The notes beneath the pieces are model-generated. The model made no database searches, had not been told where the DNA came from, and was given only the letters and a program-made list of their open reading frames with translations. A program made the translations under genes and the position numbers. DNA of 64,000 bases from Marisa cornuarietis (lineage: Eukaryota > Mollusca > Gastropoda > Architaenioglossa > Ampullariidae): positions 761,001 to 825,000 of the forward strand of contig SMMW01000606.1 in the NCBI GenBank assembly GCA_004794655.1, read 5' to 3'. Positions 13,794 to 27,100 of the stretch are shown here, one piece after another. The number at the start of each line of letters is the position of its first letter. The first letter of the stretch is position 1.

Positions 13794-13944
13794 CAGTGGC
13801 GTAGGAAGATGCTCGGCTTTGGGGGGGGGGGGGGCAAGCACCATGTTGACAATGAATAACGTTCACATTCTTGCCTTCCCAGCATCTTTTTTTTTGGGGG
13901 GGGAGGGCGGCTGCCCCCCTTGCCCCCCTGTTCCTACGCCACTG
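13794..13944. mobile_element. hAT-type MITE, 151 bp, with 8-bp TSD
   Basis: Terminal inverted repeats CAGTGGCGTAGGAA and TTCCTACGCCACTG bound the element. The 8-bp direct repeat GCAACAAC flanks it exactly at 13786-13793 and 13945-13952, the TSD length of hAT transposons. Long G runs and C runs inside the arms would let it fold into a hairpin. The ORF over it is not a gene. Confidence 0.9.
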
Positions 13945-14734
13945 GCAACAACAATAGTTTGTTTTCAAAATTGATTCTATGTTACCAAATAGCTATTTTT
14001 ATACACCACCAATGTGTTTATATATAAGATATATTTATTTGCTAAATTCCATGAATAGTGCGCGCTGCACGTTTGAGTCATTATAATTTATATATAGTCG
14101 CCAATAGCTGTTTACAGGTTTAGAAACCCCCAGTTAATTCACATTCATACAAATTAAAATCTTTGCTGGTACTTAATCTGAGTTTTTTCCAGTGTAGTTG
14201 TTTTTATTTATATATTAGTCAAACATTAATTGTAACTTTGCAATGTTCACGATTATTTTATTTATAGAAACAAGAAATTATAGCACTCTCGATCCGTTTC
14301 TTGAAAGTATACATCATAAAGGGTTACAATTGATCCAGCAAATGAAACTAAAAATGAATGGGCCAACTTTGACCAAACATTTAGAGCCAAAAGATCAATT
14401 AAGGTGCGCTGGTCTTCTTGTCGATCCAAATAAAGAGTACTTGTCGATCCAAGTAAAGAAATCCCAAATTAAGTCACAGGAACAAACGCATATGAGCAGT
14501 AATCGTTAAGCTGAAGAATATCAATGGGACACTGCATGGCAGAACTAATTTTTTAAAAAAGAAAATGTAGTGTGTCGTAGGTCCTTCATATTAAACAGAG
14601 GGTAAAGACTATAATTATAAAAAATGTTATACATGTATAGGATCTTAAATTAGGTTCGGCTATGATCGAGTCATTAATTGTTCAAATAGAGGAAGTCCGG
14701 ATTTAGATGAGGAGTTGTGTGCCGTTAATGAGCT

Positions 14735-14797
14735 GAGTTAATAACCGGGTGATAGGAGTTAATAAATGGGTGATAGGAGTTAATGACCGGGTGATAG
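14735..14797. repeat. 21-bp tandem repeat, three copies
   Basis: Three units of GAGTTAATAACCGGGTGATAG with few changes, about 420 bp upstream of the CCDC158 start codon. Confidence 0.85.
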
Positions 14798-14867
14798 GAT
14801 TATTTTAGTTTTTTGCATCGGTTAAAATGAGCGTCCGACTGAAGCAAAGCAGACGACAGAAAAGGAG

Positions 14868-14875
14868 TGACGTCA
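14868..14875. promoter_or_regulatory. CRE palindrome TGACGTCA upstream of CCDC158
   Basis: This is a full 8-bp consensus site for CREB/CREM/ATF factors, 340 bp upstream of the start codon. In vertebrates CREM drives many post-meiotic sperm genes through such sites. Use here is inference from position and consensus. Confidence 0.45.
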
Positions 14876-15214
14876 CATTATCTTCATAGCTCAACTCCGC
14901 CTGCTGGGACGCCATTTGAGTAATGCCAATGGCCATTATATAACGACTGTTACTTTATAAGAAACCTATGCTTACTGCACTAAGAACTACGTATTTTGGT
15001 GTTGCTTTGCACTGTTTTTTCACCATGGCTTCACAGACGGATGTGACCTTTTAACAACACCACGCACAGCATGACCTTGACCTATTGGAAATCGCATGCG
15101 CGAGCGGAAACCCGCTGGTTATGAAAACAAACAGCCAGAGGTAGTTGTTGAGCGTCGCTAGGAGCCTTTCCTCGCGATGCCGTATTATCAAGTGGCCACT
15201 TAATCTGTGCAATA

Positions 15215-18153
15215 ATGGACACCGTGTCCTGTGATTCCCCTTTAAGCAATACAGTTGTTCATACTTCTGAAGCTGTAGCAACTTCGGTTCCCGTAACACC
15301 GTTTGTTCGGTCTTCTATGCTTAGCTCGAGCTATGTTCTTACACCTTCCACTTTCTCAACGGCTCCAATTGTGTGTACTGCACCTGAATCTTCCACGAGA
15401 TTTTCAAAATATTCTTCAAGTCACGATTTTGCTGAACAGATACGCCAGCTGGAAATCGAGGGAAATAAACTGCGGTCAACTACCCTGGCTGCGCTGTCAC
15501 ATCTTGGTAAGGTGCATGCAAGATTGGACATGTTTTTGATTTTGCGCCAAACAATTCTTTATAAGCATATGAATTATGAGATTGTATCTTAATTATATTT
15601 GACTCCCAGTGCGAAATAGGCTCTTCAATGATCAACTAAATACATTTTTGGCTCGCCTTTTCTTGAAGTACAGACAAAGATTTGAGTAAAGTTCCTTGAT
15701 CAGTACAATACTGGACTTTAATTTATAGAATTATCCAATAAATGCATATTGTTCTCAGTTATTCTTATCTTCTCATGAGATGGTATGTAATGTCATTATT
15801 CATTCTTTCTCCACAAACATTCACTGCACCGTCAACTTTGAGAAAGTCTTGAAAGGACACTTTTAATTCCTTATTGGTGCCAGTAGCTGTCAGAACCGTG
15901 GACCATTCTTTGGGACTTGGAAGTGGGTCGTCTGTTTTCATTGGCATTCCCTCCAAGTGCTTCTCTGTATCATCAGCAGTTTGACGTCCAAAACCTGCTT
16001 TTTTGAAGGAGTTCTTGTTTCCTCAGTACTTCATTACTTCATTCCAAGCTCTTCAGGCCATTCGCATCGTTTCTAGCAAGTCATTTCTAAGTGGGCGTTT
16101 CTCCTCAATATCCCATATCAATTTTATCACAACAAGTTCCCAGTATGGCATCTTGAAATTGTTAATGGTGCCCTGGTCAAGAGGTTGAAGATTAGGTGTC
16201 ATTATCGACGGCAAAAATGTGATTGTCACAGGTTTCATGGAGGAATGTGGTTATGTGCTGTGCAATTGTCGATGAAAAGATTGATTCTTCTTGTCTTCCG
16301 GACCATAGCTGCATCCACTTTTTTTCTACCCACTCCTTTTTTTGTGTCCAGATCATTTTTGGTCTCAAAATAGACAAAACAGACATCCTTTCCACAGAGT
16401 CGCTTAATCCCTTGTGGAATGCATTAAGATAAGAATTTGTGTCCATATTCTTGGTTTTGTGGAACACATGTTCTAAAATGTAGCCCCAGAATAACCCAAA
16501 GGCCTTAGAAAATTCAACTAATGGAGGCTGGGAGCCGAAAATTCTTTGAATTTAGGAGATCTAAAGTACATTGGTCTTACAGGAATTCAGCTGGGGACTA
16601 ATGAGTAATTCGACATAGGGAAGGTTGACTTAGCAATGTCCCACTATATTATAATTACTATATGCAAACTTATGGAGGAATAGAATTGTACATGTCAAAA
16701 ACTGTCTTATAATAGATTCTTTTTCATTGCAGGAACATCTGCACTGACTAGCCCAGATGGTAGCAGTTTAGAGGTACAATGTATTAAAAAGTCTTCTTGA
16801 TCAACTGCTTGTCTGTCAGCTGTTGCTAGTAAAATATTTAGTAAAAATTAACCACAGTAATGGGCAGACTACACCCTTTGAAGTATATGTCTTGCTTGTC
16901 ACAATATATTTTTCAGTCAAAGAGATTCATTTTGTTTCTGGGCATCTAGAAAGAATCAGTAGGCATATAGGCACACAAAATCTTTTCTTTTAACTTGACA
17001 CTATTACATATCTAGCCATTTTACTTAGGCAAAAAAAAAGCATTCAACAAGTTTGATTGCTTAATGTTTTATTATGCATTTGTGGTTAATATAGCATCTA
17101 CATGAATGTAAAGACAGGAAAAAGCCTATTGCAGTATGAATAGACTTTGTTTTTAATCAAAATGTATCAGTTTACAATATGCAGTTTTATTAGGTGTAAA
17201 TGAAGTTCTTGTATTGTGGACTGTTTTATTTACCGTGCAAACTTATCACTTGAAACAAGGGTTGGGAATCTTTTTACTCCAAGGGCCATTTTCACATATA
17301 TATATATATATATAACATTATTCATGGGCCATACAAATACAATCATAATTTTGTTGATTTTATTTCTCACACGTGTCAAAATGGATGTTTTATTATCTTG
17401 CTTTTTGGATGCATAAATTCAAAAACAAGTTCATGTAGGATAGTTTTTATGAATCAGATCAGATCATGAATTTGTATGAATAGTATTTATTTGTATCCAC
17501 CATACTATCCATATCACATGTAGCTTTGTCTGGGTTTTCGTCAGATCAAACAGGCAATGTCTCCTTCCATAGCATCTTTTAGCAGTTCCCTTGCTGACTT
17601 ATCATCAGATCAGAAAATCATTACAGATCTAAGGTAATTTATATTTTGACATGTTTCTTGCTTTTACATTGTTTGAATCATACATTTGATAATCTGTATG
17701 TGGGCATATTTAACAATATTGTTTACCTTTGCTCACCCATGTGTCTCACACTAGTGCATGCACATGCGCATACATGTACATGCATATGCATGAAAATACA
17801 TGAAGGTGGACAGGAATATGTAAAAATGCAGATGCATCAGAAGACTGATGTGCTAAATGTGCATTCGTGCCTCCATGAATGGGTGACTTTTTAAATCACA
17901 AACCACAGTAGCTTTTCCTCATGAAAATGTTTTGCTTCAGGTTCATCATTTAAGTATTGAATAGGTTGCAGCTTGAAAACCAAAGGCGTGAGACGGAGCG
18001 TTTACAGAGTCAGTTGTTGGGAGACACATCAGCGGCCCAGTGTTTTTCCAATGTAACTTTCTCCAGTCCTTTCAAGTCTGCATTTACAACTATTCCTGCC
18101 TCTGAATTGTCAGCCTATACTGGCACAAGGAGAGGATTAGAATTTGTTCCACC
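15215..18153 (+). CDS. CCDC158: CCDC158 exons 1-4: Ser/Thr-rich N-terminal head
   Basis: These four exons encode about residues 1-203. The head is rich in Ser, Thr, Pro and Val and looks disordered. A short helical stretch (AEQIRQLEIEGNKLR) follows near residue 75, and another charged helix (LQLENQRRETERLQ) opens exon 4. Exon 2 is only 41 nt and depends on phase: exon 1 ends with one base of a Gly codon, and 16733-16773 supplies the other two after a pyrimidine-rich acceptor. Conservation with vertebrate CCDC158 is weak here, so exons 1-3 rest mainly on splice signals and open frame. Confidence 0.7.
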
Positions 18154-21100
18154 GTGAGTGTCCTGTAATTTTATGTTTTGTCTCATCATGAACTAATTTA
18201 ATAAGGAGGAAACTGTTATAAAGTAAAGAAAAAAAGGATGAAGTTATGGCCAATGGCCTGCATTACTTATCAAATTCATCTTATTTTAAGCAAACACATT
18301 TTTGCCTATAAGCCAGACAAAAAAAAGTTGCTACTTAAACAAATGAAGCTATGGCTCTTTGGATTTATCTTAAACAAGTTTCAGAGTGGAAAGGGAAATG
18401 GTGTAGGTGCATGACATTTGATATATTGAGTAGACAAGATTATGTCTCAGAAACCATGATCCCAATATCCAGACACGACGACATATTTATGCACTTTAAT
18501 TCAGTTGAATATTTTTTTTGCATTGTATGGAATATGTTATATTTGTTTTCTCTTTTTTAGCATTCTTAGGCTGATGAATTTTATGAACCTTTATACCAGT
18601 AATACCAGAAACTTTTAGGAAAAAAAGACAAGTACAGATAGTGAGATATGGAACCGGTTTGATTTTCAGTATGATTTTATGAAATATTTTTTATTAAATT
18701 ATAAATTTTAAAAAGTAAAGTGTTTGGTCACTGGGGCAGTAAGATGTTAGAGACTTTACTTGAGGCCAACCTTATCTAAGGGGAGTGTCTATCTTCTCTC
18801 TTTCTCTCTTACTTACCTACCTTCTCCATACACCTTCCCCAACTCTGTATGGAGTTACATAGCCATTAAGCAGCTGGGTTGACTGGGGGAAGTTAGTTGC
18901 ACCAGATGGGTGTCAAAGTGACATGTCTTTGAGGTATAGACAACAGTGCTCAAATCACTTGACTATCCACTTCACCCCAAATACCAATCACAATTTTACA
19001 ATTATTATATCCTATATAATATAAATTATATAAGATAATAATTTGTACTTTTGCTTTTCCAGATCCCACTTGGAAAGGGCTTTGAAAGAATCTCAGGAAC
19101 AGTGTACTGAACTGAGAAAACGTTTGCAGGAGGTATGCAAGTAAATAGTATTCTAGATAATGTCCAGCTTGTTTTTATGCTTCTACGTAAGTGTCTTTAT
19201 ATCATGTTTTTTATTAATTTTTTTATTATGTTCCAGGCCATAGATAAAGCAGAACAACAGAAGTGTCAGTTTAGAACAAATATTGAGGAACTAAAGGCCA
19301 AGCTTCATGAAACGATTGTTAACAGAGACACTGTACTTGAGCTCAGGTATAGTTCATTCACTTTAATGGGAAATGGAAGTTTGGCTTATATGATAGATAT
19401 GTTTTGAATCATTTCTGTTCAAAATTTTGAGTTTTAAAGGAGCCATTTATTTACACCTGTTCCATGCTTCATACTCATTCATGGAGTAAAACAAACTGTG
19501 AGGTCTAATTTGTGAGGTTGGTGACACCATTTAACAAGAAAGACATTGTCTGTTATGCTGTTCTTCTCCACTTCATTCATCTTTTCCTCTCTGTAGTTGG
19601 GTTCAAAATCATGTGGGCAAATCCTTAGATCCATTATGCCAGTTTTTCAGAAACTCCAGTTGGGAAACTAAAAGTATTTGCTACATACTGAATTAGTTGG
19701 ATGATGTCACTTGTCAGCAAAACTTGGCAACCTCTTATGCTTTATTCATACTTAAGATTTGATGGATTTAGCTGTTTTAAGCACAGACCTTGTCACTGAA
19801 AGGGGGAAAATGCTATCCTGTTTGAAAAAGCTCCATAATTTCATAGGTTGTAGAGAATCTATAGTGAACTTTTGAAACATTGCCTTGGAGGAATTTTAAA
19901 AATTATTTTTAAGTTATTTTTTCAGCAAAATAGTACTATTTAAACTGTAAGATTTATTTTTTCAAAATCAAATTTCTTCTACATCTCTCTGCCTGATAGA
20001 GCAGCATTTTGATGACATTTTTGTCCAAAGAAACATTAAGAACTTCAATGTCAATCAGTTAATATGACATCTTGACTTGTGTTTGCTGCAATTAAACATA
20101 GCAGGATTTATTGACAGCATATGTCCTGATCTCAAGTTGTGATGGCATGAACATGGCGTCTGTTTACAGACAAAAGGAAGCAACAGGACAAGAAATGCTT
20201 GTTGCAAAGCTGCAGAGTTCCCTTGTCCACCTTCAGGACAAATGCAAGGCTCAGGAAGAGGTAGGCACATTGATCGTTTCAATCCATAATTAGGTATCTT
20301 CAAACAAAGAAAATTATAGTGATTAAAGAGTTTCCTTTTCCCAGAACATGCAATATATAAACATCAAATATAGACATAAATTTCGGGGGCGAGGGTGGTC
20401 AGATTTATGAAGCAGAACAATGGCCAAATCCAGGACTATGCAAAAAAGTGCAATATCAGTTATGAAAAACAGTAAAATATTAAGTCAGTTGCTTCTTATT
20501 TTCCCTGTTGTTGATATCCAAGTACAAAGAAAATGCACGAAAGCTAGCTTAATGCCACACAAATTCCTATCACTGATATTGTACTTTTTTTTGAATGGTC
20601 CTGGACTTGGCCATTGTTGTGTTTTATACATTTGATCTTTGATGTCTATTTTAGCTCTCTGTTTCTGGCTTTAGCCACATTTTAACCTTAGCCATTTTGT
20701 ACATGAACAGGCTCTCAGTGACATGACTCAGCAAGCACAGTCCAGCAGTCAGACCTGTGCATCCACAACAATGGTTCTGACCCAGCTTAGGACTGTTCTT
20801 GCCACACGTGAAAGGGCACGAGGACAGCCATATCTGGAGGGAGAGCCTGTTGGTAGCAGTCTCAGTGCAGCGGCTCTAGTTTTGGCCCTGGAAAGGTGTC
20901 TAAAGGAGCTTGATGACCAGGTCTCTGCACAGCACCATAAAATTTCACAGGTATGGGGACAACGCAAATACATAGTCGTTATGGTGTAGGTTTGTCAGGT
21001 AAACTACTGCACTATCTCTAGGCCTTTTATGCTGCTATGTAATGTTCAGCATCCTTAACTATTATCTGGCTTTGTCGATAATAATTCCAGCATTTGTAGA

Positions 21101-24100
21101 ATTTTTCTTATTCAATACATAATACATACTTTCTAATACATTTGTATGTACATCCCATGAGCTGTACCGACTGACAAATGGTAATGCTGGTCTGCTGGTA
21201 CTGGTCATATGGGGAAACAGCTAGTTAAATGCCATGGCTGACAAGACTAACATGCATAAACCTATTTGTGATATGTGTATCTTGATTCCATATGTCTGCT
21301 TGTGTTTGTCCTTAGCTTGAAATGGATATCAATGATGCAAAGAAGACAATGTTTGAAAGAGAACAAGTGGTAATTCGTGATTCCCAGGACAGGTATTCCT
21401 ACTTTTTGACCATGTCTCATTTTTCATTTTTTGCCCCTGTCTTTCCTTGGGTGGTGCAACGGTTAGTGTCTGTCACCAATATAGTAAGGGTTGGCTGTCC
21501 TGGGTTCAGCTCTCTTCTTGGGTACATTGTTCTTTCTTTGCACGCGACATCTTTTTACAGGGCTGGCTGCCTTGCTGTGATATAGACTTAGTTGCTGGCT
21601 CAGCATAAAACACCAATTTCCCACCCACCCTCATCCTTCCTTTTTTGATATTTGGTATTTCTAGGAATTATGGAAGCAGTTGACGTCAACTGTATACCCA
21701 TACATTTGCCAGGATGTGGTGTTCTTTGAATGATTTGTGTGTTTGACTGCCTTTGATTTAAAGCACCAACCTTTTTGTAACATTTTTTAAGAGGGAAGTG
21801 GCATAGATTTGTTTAGCCTTTAGACTATAAACCAAAGTGATGGTTTCCAATCTTTTCAGACTCAAGGCTGAATCTGAAGACACACTCCTAAAGTAGGTTT
21901 GATGCTTTTATTGTATCAGAAAATTTAAGCAGCTAGGCTGCTGCTATTTTCAAAGAAAGCACTTTCATGTTTGTGTGTGTGCTTGTGTGTGTGTGTGTGT
22001 GTGTGAGAGAGAGTTTTTGTAAGTGTGCTTACATGCATACATGTGACAGATGGTGTTAACCATTTGGTCCAATGAGGTAATAAACTTTTTCATTGCTTTT
22101 TATTGTATCTGGTTAATAAAAGCTTGTACTTTATTTCCTACATTGTTGAGAAATGGTCTGTTGTTCAGGTTGAGTCAGTTGACATCAGAACATGCCAAAC
22201 GACTTGAAGAGGCAAATGAACAAACTAAGAATGCCAGAAAGCAGGCAGCTCTCTTGCAATCACAGCTTCAAATGCTTGAGTAAGTGATTGACAGACAGTA
22301 GCATTTATATTAATATTAAGGTGTTTTGTAGGCAGGAACAGAACATGGGTTTTGCTTTCTTTGCACAGGGAGCAGCAACAGCAACAGAATCGAATGAAAA
22401 ATGAGACAATCGGAGAGCTTGAAGCCAAACTGAAACAAGTGAAACAAGATTATTCTGATGACCATGCAAGGTGGCAAGAAAGGGTTGGTCCTTGGCTTCT
22501 TTTAGGTAGTTAATGTAACATAGAACATGTTGTAAAAAGTTTGTTCACGTGTGGTCTGTGGCGCAATGGACAACTACTCACTCACACGTCGCACCTCGTT
22601 ACAACACACACATACACACGTTCACATAATCAATCAAATTAGATCAATGGATATAAAATGATAGGAATATAATTAAACCAAAAAGCATCAGGTAAAGCAA
22701 ATCAAATATAACAATACTACACTAGTTCTACTGATAAATCACAAGACTACGATGGACTTAGCTCCCTTGAAGTCACTGCTTCATGACCAGTGATGCGCAA
22801 GCCTCTCCTCTCACAGGCGGCTAACAGTTTCCTTCTCATAGACGGCTAATAGATTTCACAAAGATAGTCCACAGTCACAACTATACACAGTGTCCAAGAG
22901 TTACAACCAGTTCGATGGTGAAACACACAATTCACCAAAGTCAATGCAATTCCGCAGCACAAAGAAACATCATATCTATCACACATACACATTTACGTCT
23001 CGTGGTTCAGAAAAGTGAAGTAGTATTTCCCATGCAGAGGCCCGGATGTTCTGCCTCCACGTGGTGTGTCTCCGTCCCCCCTTTTGTTTCTGCTGACCGA
23101 TTCAGGGGACTGGCCGACACTAAACTTTCCCACGGCCGCTTCTTGGTCTGCTGGCCGCGCATAACTGGTCAGGCTTTACGGCCACCCGCCTTGACAATCG
23201 CTTCAGGCGGTGGGGGTGGTAACCTGACCAGTGGACCGTTGGTGGTTCTGACGCTGTCCCACTCCCAAGTAGAAAATAAGTTTTCTACACATGTGTGAAA
23301 AATAATTTATGTTGGATTCTGTTCCCATTGCTGTCACATTATTGTTTTTCTTTTGTCTGTTAAAGTGTGGTAGCTCTGAGGTGTTGTCACTTTTTTGTAG
23401 AGGCAGGCTCTAGAAAATTCGCTTGATGATGTTCAGCGGGAGTTGATTCAAGCACGAGCTGAAAAGACTGAGGCTGCTGGAAACCAGGCTGTTCTGGAGA
23501 CTAAAACTGAGGACCTTCAGGTAAATGCAAACAAACATTTTCCATTGGTTTCTTTTTTTTGGTGGGGGGTGGGGATGCACCACAGATTTTGCAAGGTGTT
23601 TTGGTTTCAGTGCATTTTCTATTTGCATGCAGCTGCTTGTGGCTATGTCTTAATATACCCAGACTGTCATTTGGCTGCAGCTGCAACTATCCCGCCTGGA
23701 AAATGACTTAGAATCAGAGCGAGATCGTGTACGGAAGCAGCGAGAGCGAGAAGAGGAGTTGCGTGTGAAGGCACTGGGTCTGGAGGGTAACCTGTCAAAC
23801 AAACAGCAGGAAGTGGAGCGACTGGAACGCATGCTGGAGATAGTTAAACAAGAAGCTTCTGCACAAATGCATGACCGGGTACGTATTTCTTGTAAGATGA
23901 GAGTAGATCTTTTTTTTGCAGCTAACTATTCATGGGGGTGGGGGTGCAGTATGCTGGAATCTGGTTTATAGACAATAAGTGTATGGTATTTTGATGAAAT
24001 TTGGTAGAGTTTTATAGCCCAAAACTGTGTATTATCATAGCCTGTATGTTCTTATTTTCTGCTTGAAGTCTCAGATACGTGTGTTGCCTCAAATAGCGTG

Positions 24101-27100
24101 ATTATTGACCTTTTTTTGATGCAGAGTGTATGAAAGTTTTTATTTATTTAGAAGCTTCTTTATTGGGTATGTTATGTTTTAATCTCTTACAGAAAAGGTT
24201 AATTATATCTCTAACATTAAGCTATAGTTTTAATGTGCAGTATGCTGTAAACTGTTCATTTGTTTTTTTTACATACTATTACTATTAACTAGAGCAGTTG
24301 TCATGAATATTGCCATAAAACTGTAGCCAGATGTTTAGGGAGAGTTTGTTTACCTGAAACTACATTACACAAGTAAACTGCTTTGTTATAGACAGAATGC
24401 AAAGAAATGTTTAACAATCATAAAAATCTCACATGCTATATATTCATAATCAGAACATGTACCAAAACCATGGCAGTCTGCTATATAATAGCTAGATGAC
24501 TGTAGATACACAGTAATTTAGTCAGGCTGCTTTGGCATCAACAGGTGGTAAATGCTGAGAAGCAGGAGCGAGACCGTTACCTTGATCAGGTCAAAACACT
24601 GTCATCTCAGCTGTCGGCTGCAAATGACAAACACTCCAGGCTAGTAACTGAGTATGAGAGAACACGAATGGAGGCAGAGACCCTCAGGCAAGAAAAAAGT
24701 GACCTTCGACTGGATCTGCATTCTTCCCAGGCCCAGGGAGATGCACTGAGGTAATTATATCATTTTAAGTCATTTTTCTCTATGTATTTTTCATTTTGAA
24801 TCCTCTACCAAGATGTGTAGTTGTAGTTTTAGTTTTGACTTTCTTTTCTGTTTTCTACATCCTAAATCTAGACACAGATTTTTGTTATTTCAGTTTAATG
24901 AAGCTTAGCTTTATAAGTCCCCCCACATTTCCTTCTTCCTATTTTTTGCTTTGTCATCAAATTCATAGAAAACTCTTGTAAAAGAATTTAGGTATACAGA
25001 CTGAAAAGGAAGATGTGTCTGTTTTTTTCAAAAAAATTATTAGGTCAGAAAAGCAGCAGCTGTCAGCACAACTTGAAGATCAACGTAGCCAAGTCGAGCG
25101 CCTTCGCCATGACCTGGAACACACTCGCAGGCTATTAGAAGAGAAAGTCATGGAGGCTGGAACTCTGCGGCTAGCTGTAGAGCATGCTACTATTCAGTTG
25201 GAGGAAAAAGAAAATATCCTGTCAACTGTACGCCAACAGTCATCCAACATCACCCATTTGATGGAGGTCAACACAAGGTAAGTCTAAGAAGGCATATTTA
25301 TACATTGTTTACTTCAGTCATAAAGAAATGAAGCAGGTTGCTTAGGCTTTGTAAGACTTAAAAATAAAGAAATGCTAAAATGCTTCATTTTTGTTTGCAA
25401 CTTTTATGTTAATTTTTGTGTTTTATATGTTTAATTACTTTCTTTTGGGTCTTTGTTTTATTTTCTTGTTTCTTTTTTTTGTGGGAGCTAAACTTATGGG
25501 ATAGCAAATATGTGCTGTCAAATAATCTTCACCTTTTAGAAGTGATTTTCTTTTGTACTTCATATCTCTTTCATCTTCTTTGTAGGACAAGTGATAACAT
25601 GCGAGAAGAGCGAGAACATCTTCTAAAACTAGTTGAAGCAAAGACAGAAGCTCTTGAAGAAATGAAAGCATCTCATGATGCTCTGAGTAAAAAGATGAAG
25701 CTTAGAGAGAAACGCATCAAAGACTTAGAAGAGGAGAGAATCAAGGTCATGCATGTGTGTGTGTGAGAGAGAGAGCATGCTATGTTTGTGTGTGTATAGA
25801 TATTTGTAAGAGAAAGGCATGTGTGTATTTGCACTGGATATGCACATGCATTTTAACAAAAATTCTTGCATTCTTAAGTTCTGAACATAAATTTGAAGAT
25901 AAATTGGTTTGGGGCCAGATATAAAGCTAACATCTTGGGCATAAACCCATTGTAGTGTTTTATTTTTTAGGAAACTTTCATTCCATGCAGTGCATCCAGT
26001 CTAAGCTAAATTTTGGTTGCATTTTTTATGAGAGTTGTGTAGGAAAATCCTGTTTTGATTCAGAATGTCTTACATATAAATAAATGTGAGAAATGTGCTC
26101 TTTTCTGTTATCTAAGGGATATAATATGAGAAATCTTGAATGTATCGTCAAGAATCCATAGGCACAGGTAACCCTCTGAGATAATAGGTTGGACTGGGTG
26201 AGGAAAGTGTTTTCTTTTAAATTGTGTTAAAAACATAGTAATAACATTATTTAAAAATCTCTGTTGACAAAATATACATGGTAGCAGTACATACTGCATT
26301 TGCATGCAGTTTGTTACTTAAATATTTAATTTTCAGGTGTTAGAAGAAGCTGGGATAAGAGCTCAAGAACTGGCTGTCTTGCAGCAGGAGAAAGATAGCA
26401 TCTTTGCTGAACTAAGGGACAGTAGGATAGAGGTTGCCAAGATCACAGAGGCTAGGGATTTATTGAAACGGGAGATGGCTAAACTAAAGAATTTGCGGGC
26501 AAAGGAAGTGATGAAGCTTGAAACAAAGCTGAAAGGTAAGTGCAAGTCTTTTCATTAAAGATGAACCATGGAATTTTTTTATCAGACTTGTTTTTTTTTG
26601 TATAATGGTGTGTGGCCTCTAGTCGAAACAATTTTGTTTACCCATGTCACATTTACTTTAGAGCAGTTTACATTCCTAGTTCATAGTTTGGAGGCTCTCA
26701 TCTCTTGGTTATGTAGTTCAGATTCTAATTGCAAAATATTACTTTGCAAAGGTATTTGTCAAATGAGTTCTTGCTACCTGTCAAACTGAAATAGTTGAAA
26801 ATGTCAAGTATGAAAGAATGATGGAGACTAAGAAAGAAGTAGTGAGTTGCTTGCAGTTTATTAAAACACACACACAAACATTTAAGAAAAAGTTCACCAT
26901 GAAACCTGTCACATGACAAAAGTTTTTTCTGTACTTGACTTATTTTTTAAAGTAAATAAGCACCACAGAAGATAACTATCAAACGTAACAGTTACCATAC
27001 AAATTTATTTGTCCCAAAAAGCAATCAGAAAGCAGCTCACACAGAACTCATCAATAGAAAATCCATAGCATGATATCAACAGCCAATAACACCATTTATG

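Larger units (their letters stand above)
13953..15214. other. Upstream region of CCDC158
   Basis: This AT-rich stretch holds an 88-codon ORF at 14243 with no recognisable motif, a 21-bp triple repeat, a CRE palindrome and a TATA-like ATTATATAAC near 14935. The last 250 bp are richer in GC and probably include the 5' untranslated region. Confidence 0.45.

Noticed and set aside
17240..17335. Possible hAT fragment (GGTTGGGAATCTTTTTACTC)
   Set aside because: The words resemble a known kind of hAT end, but no matching inverted end or duplication was found.
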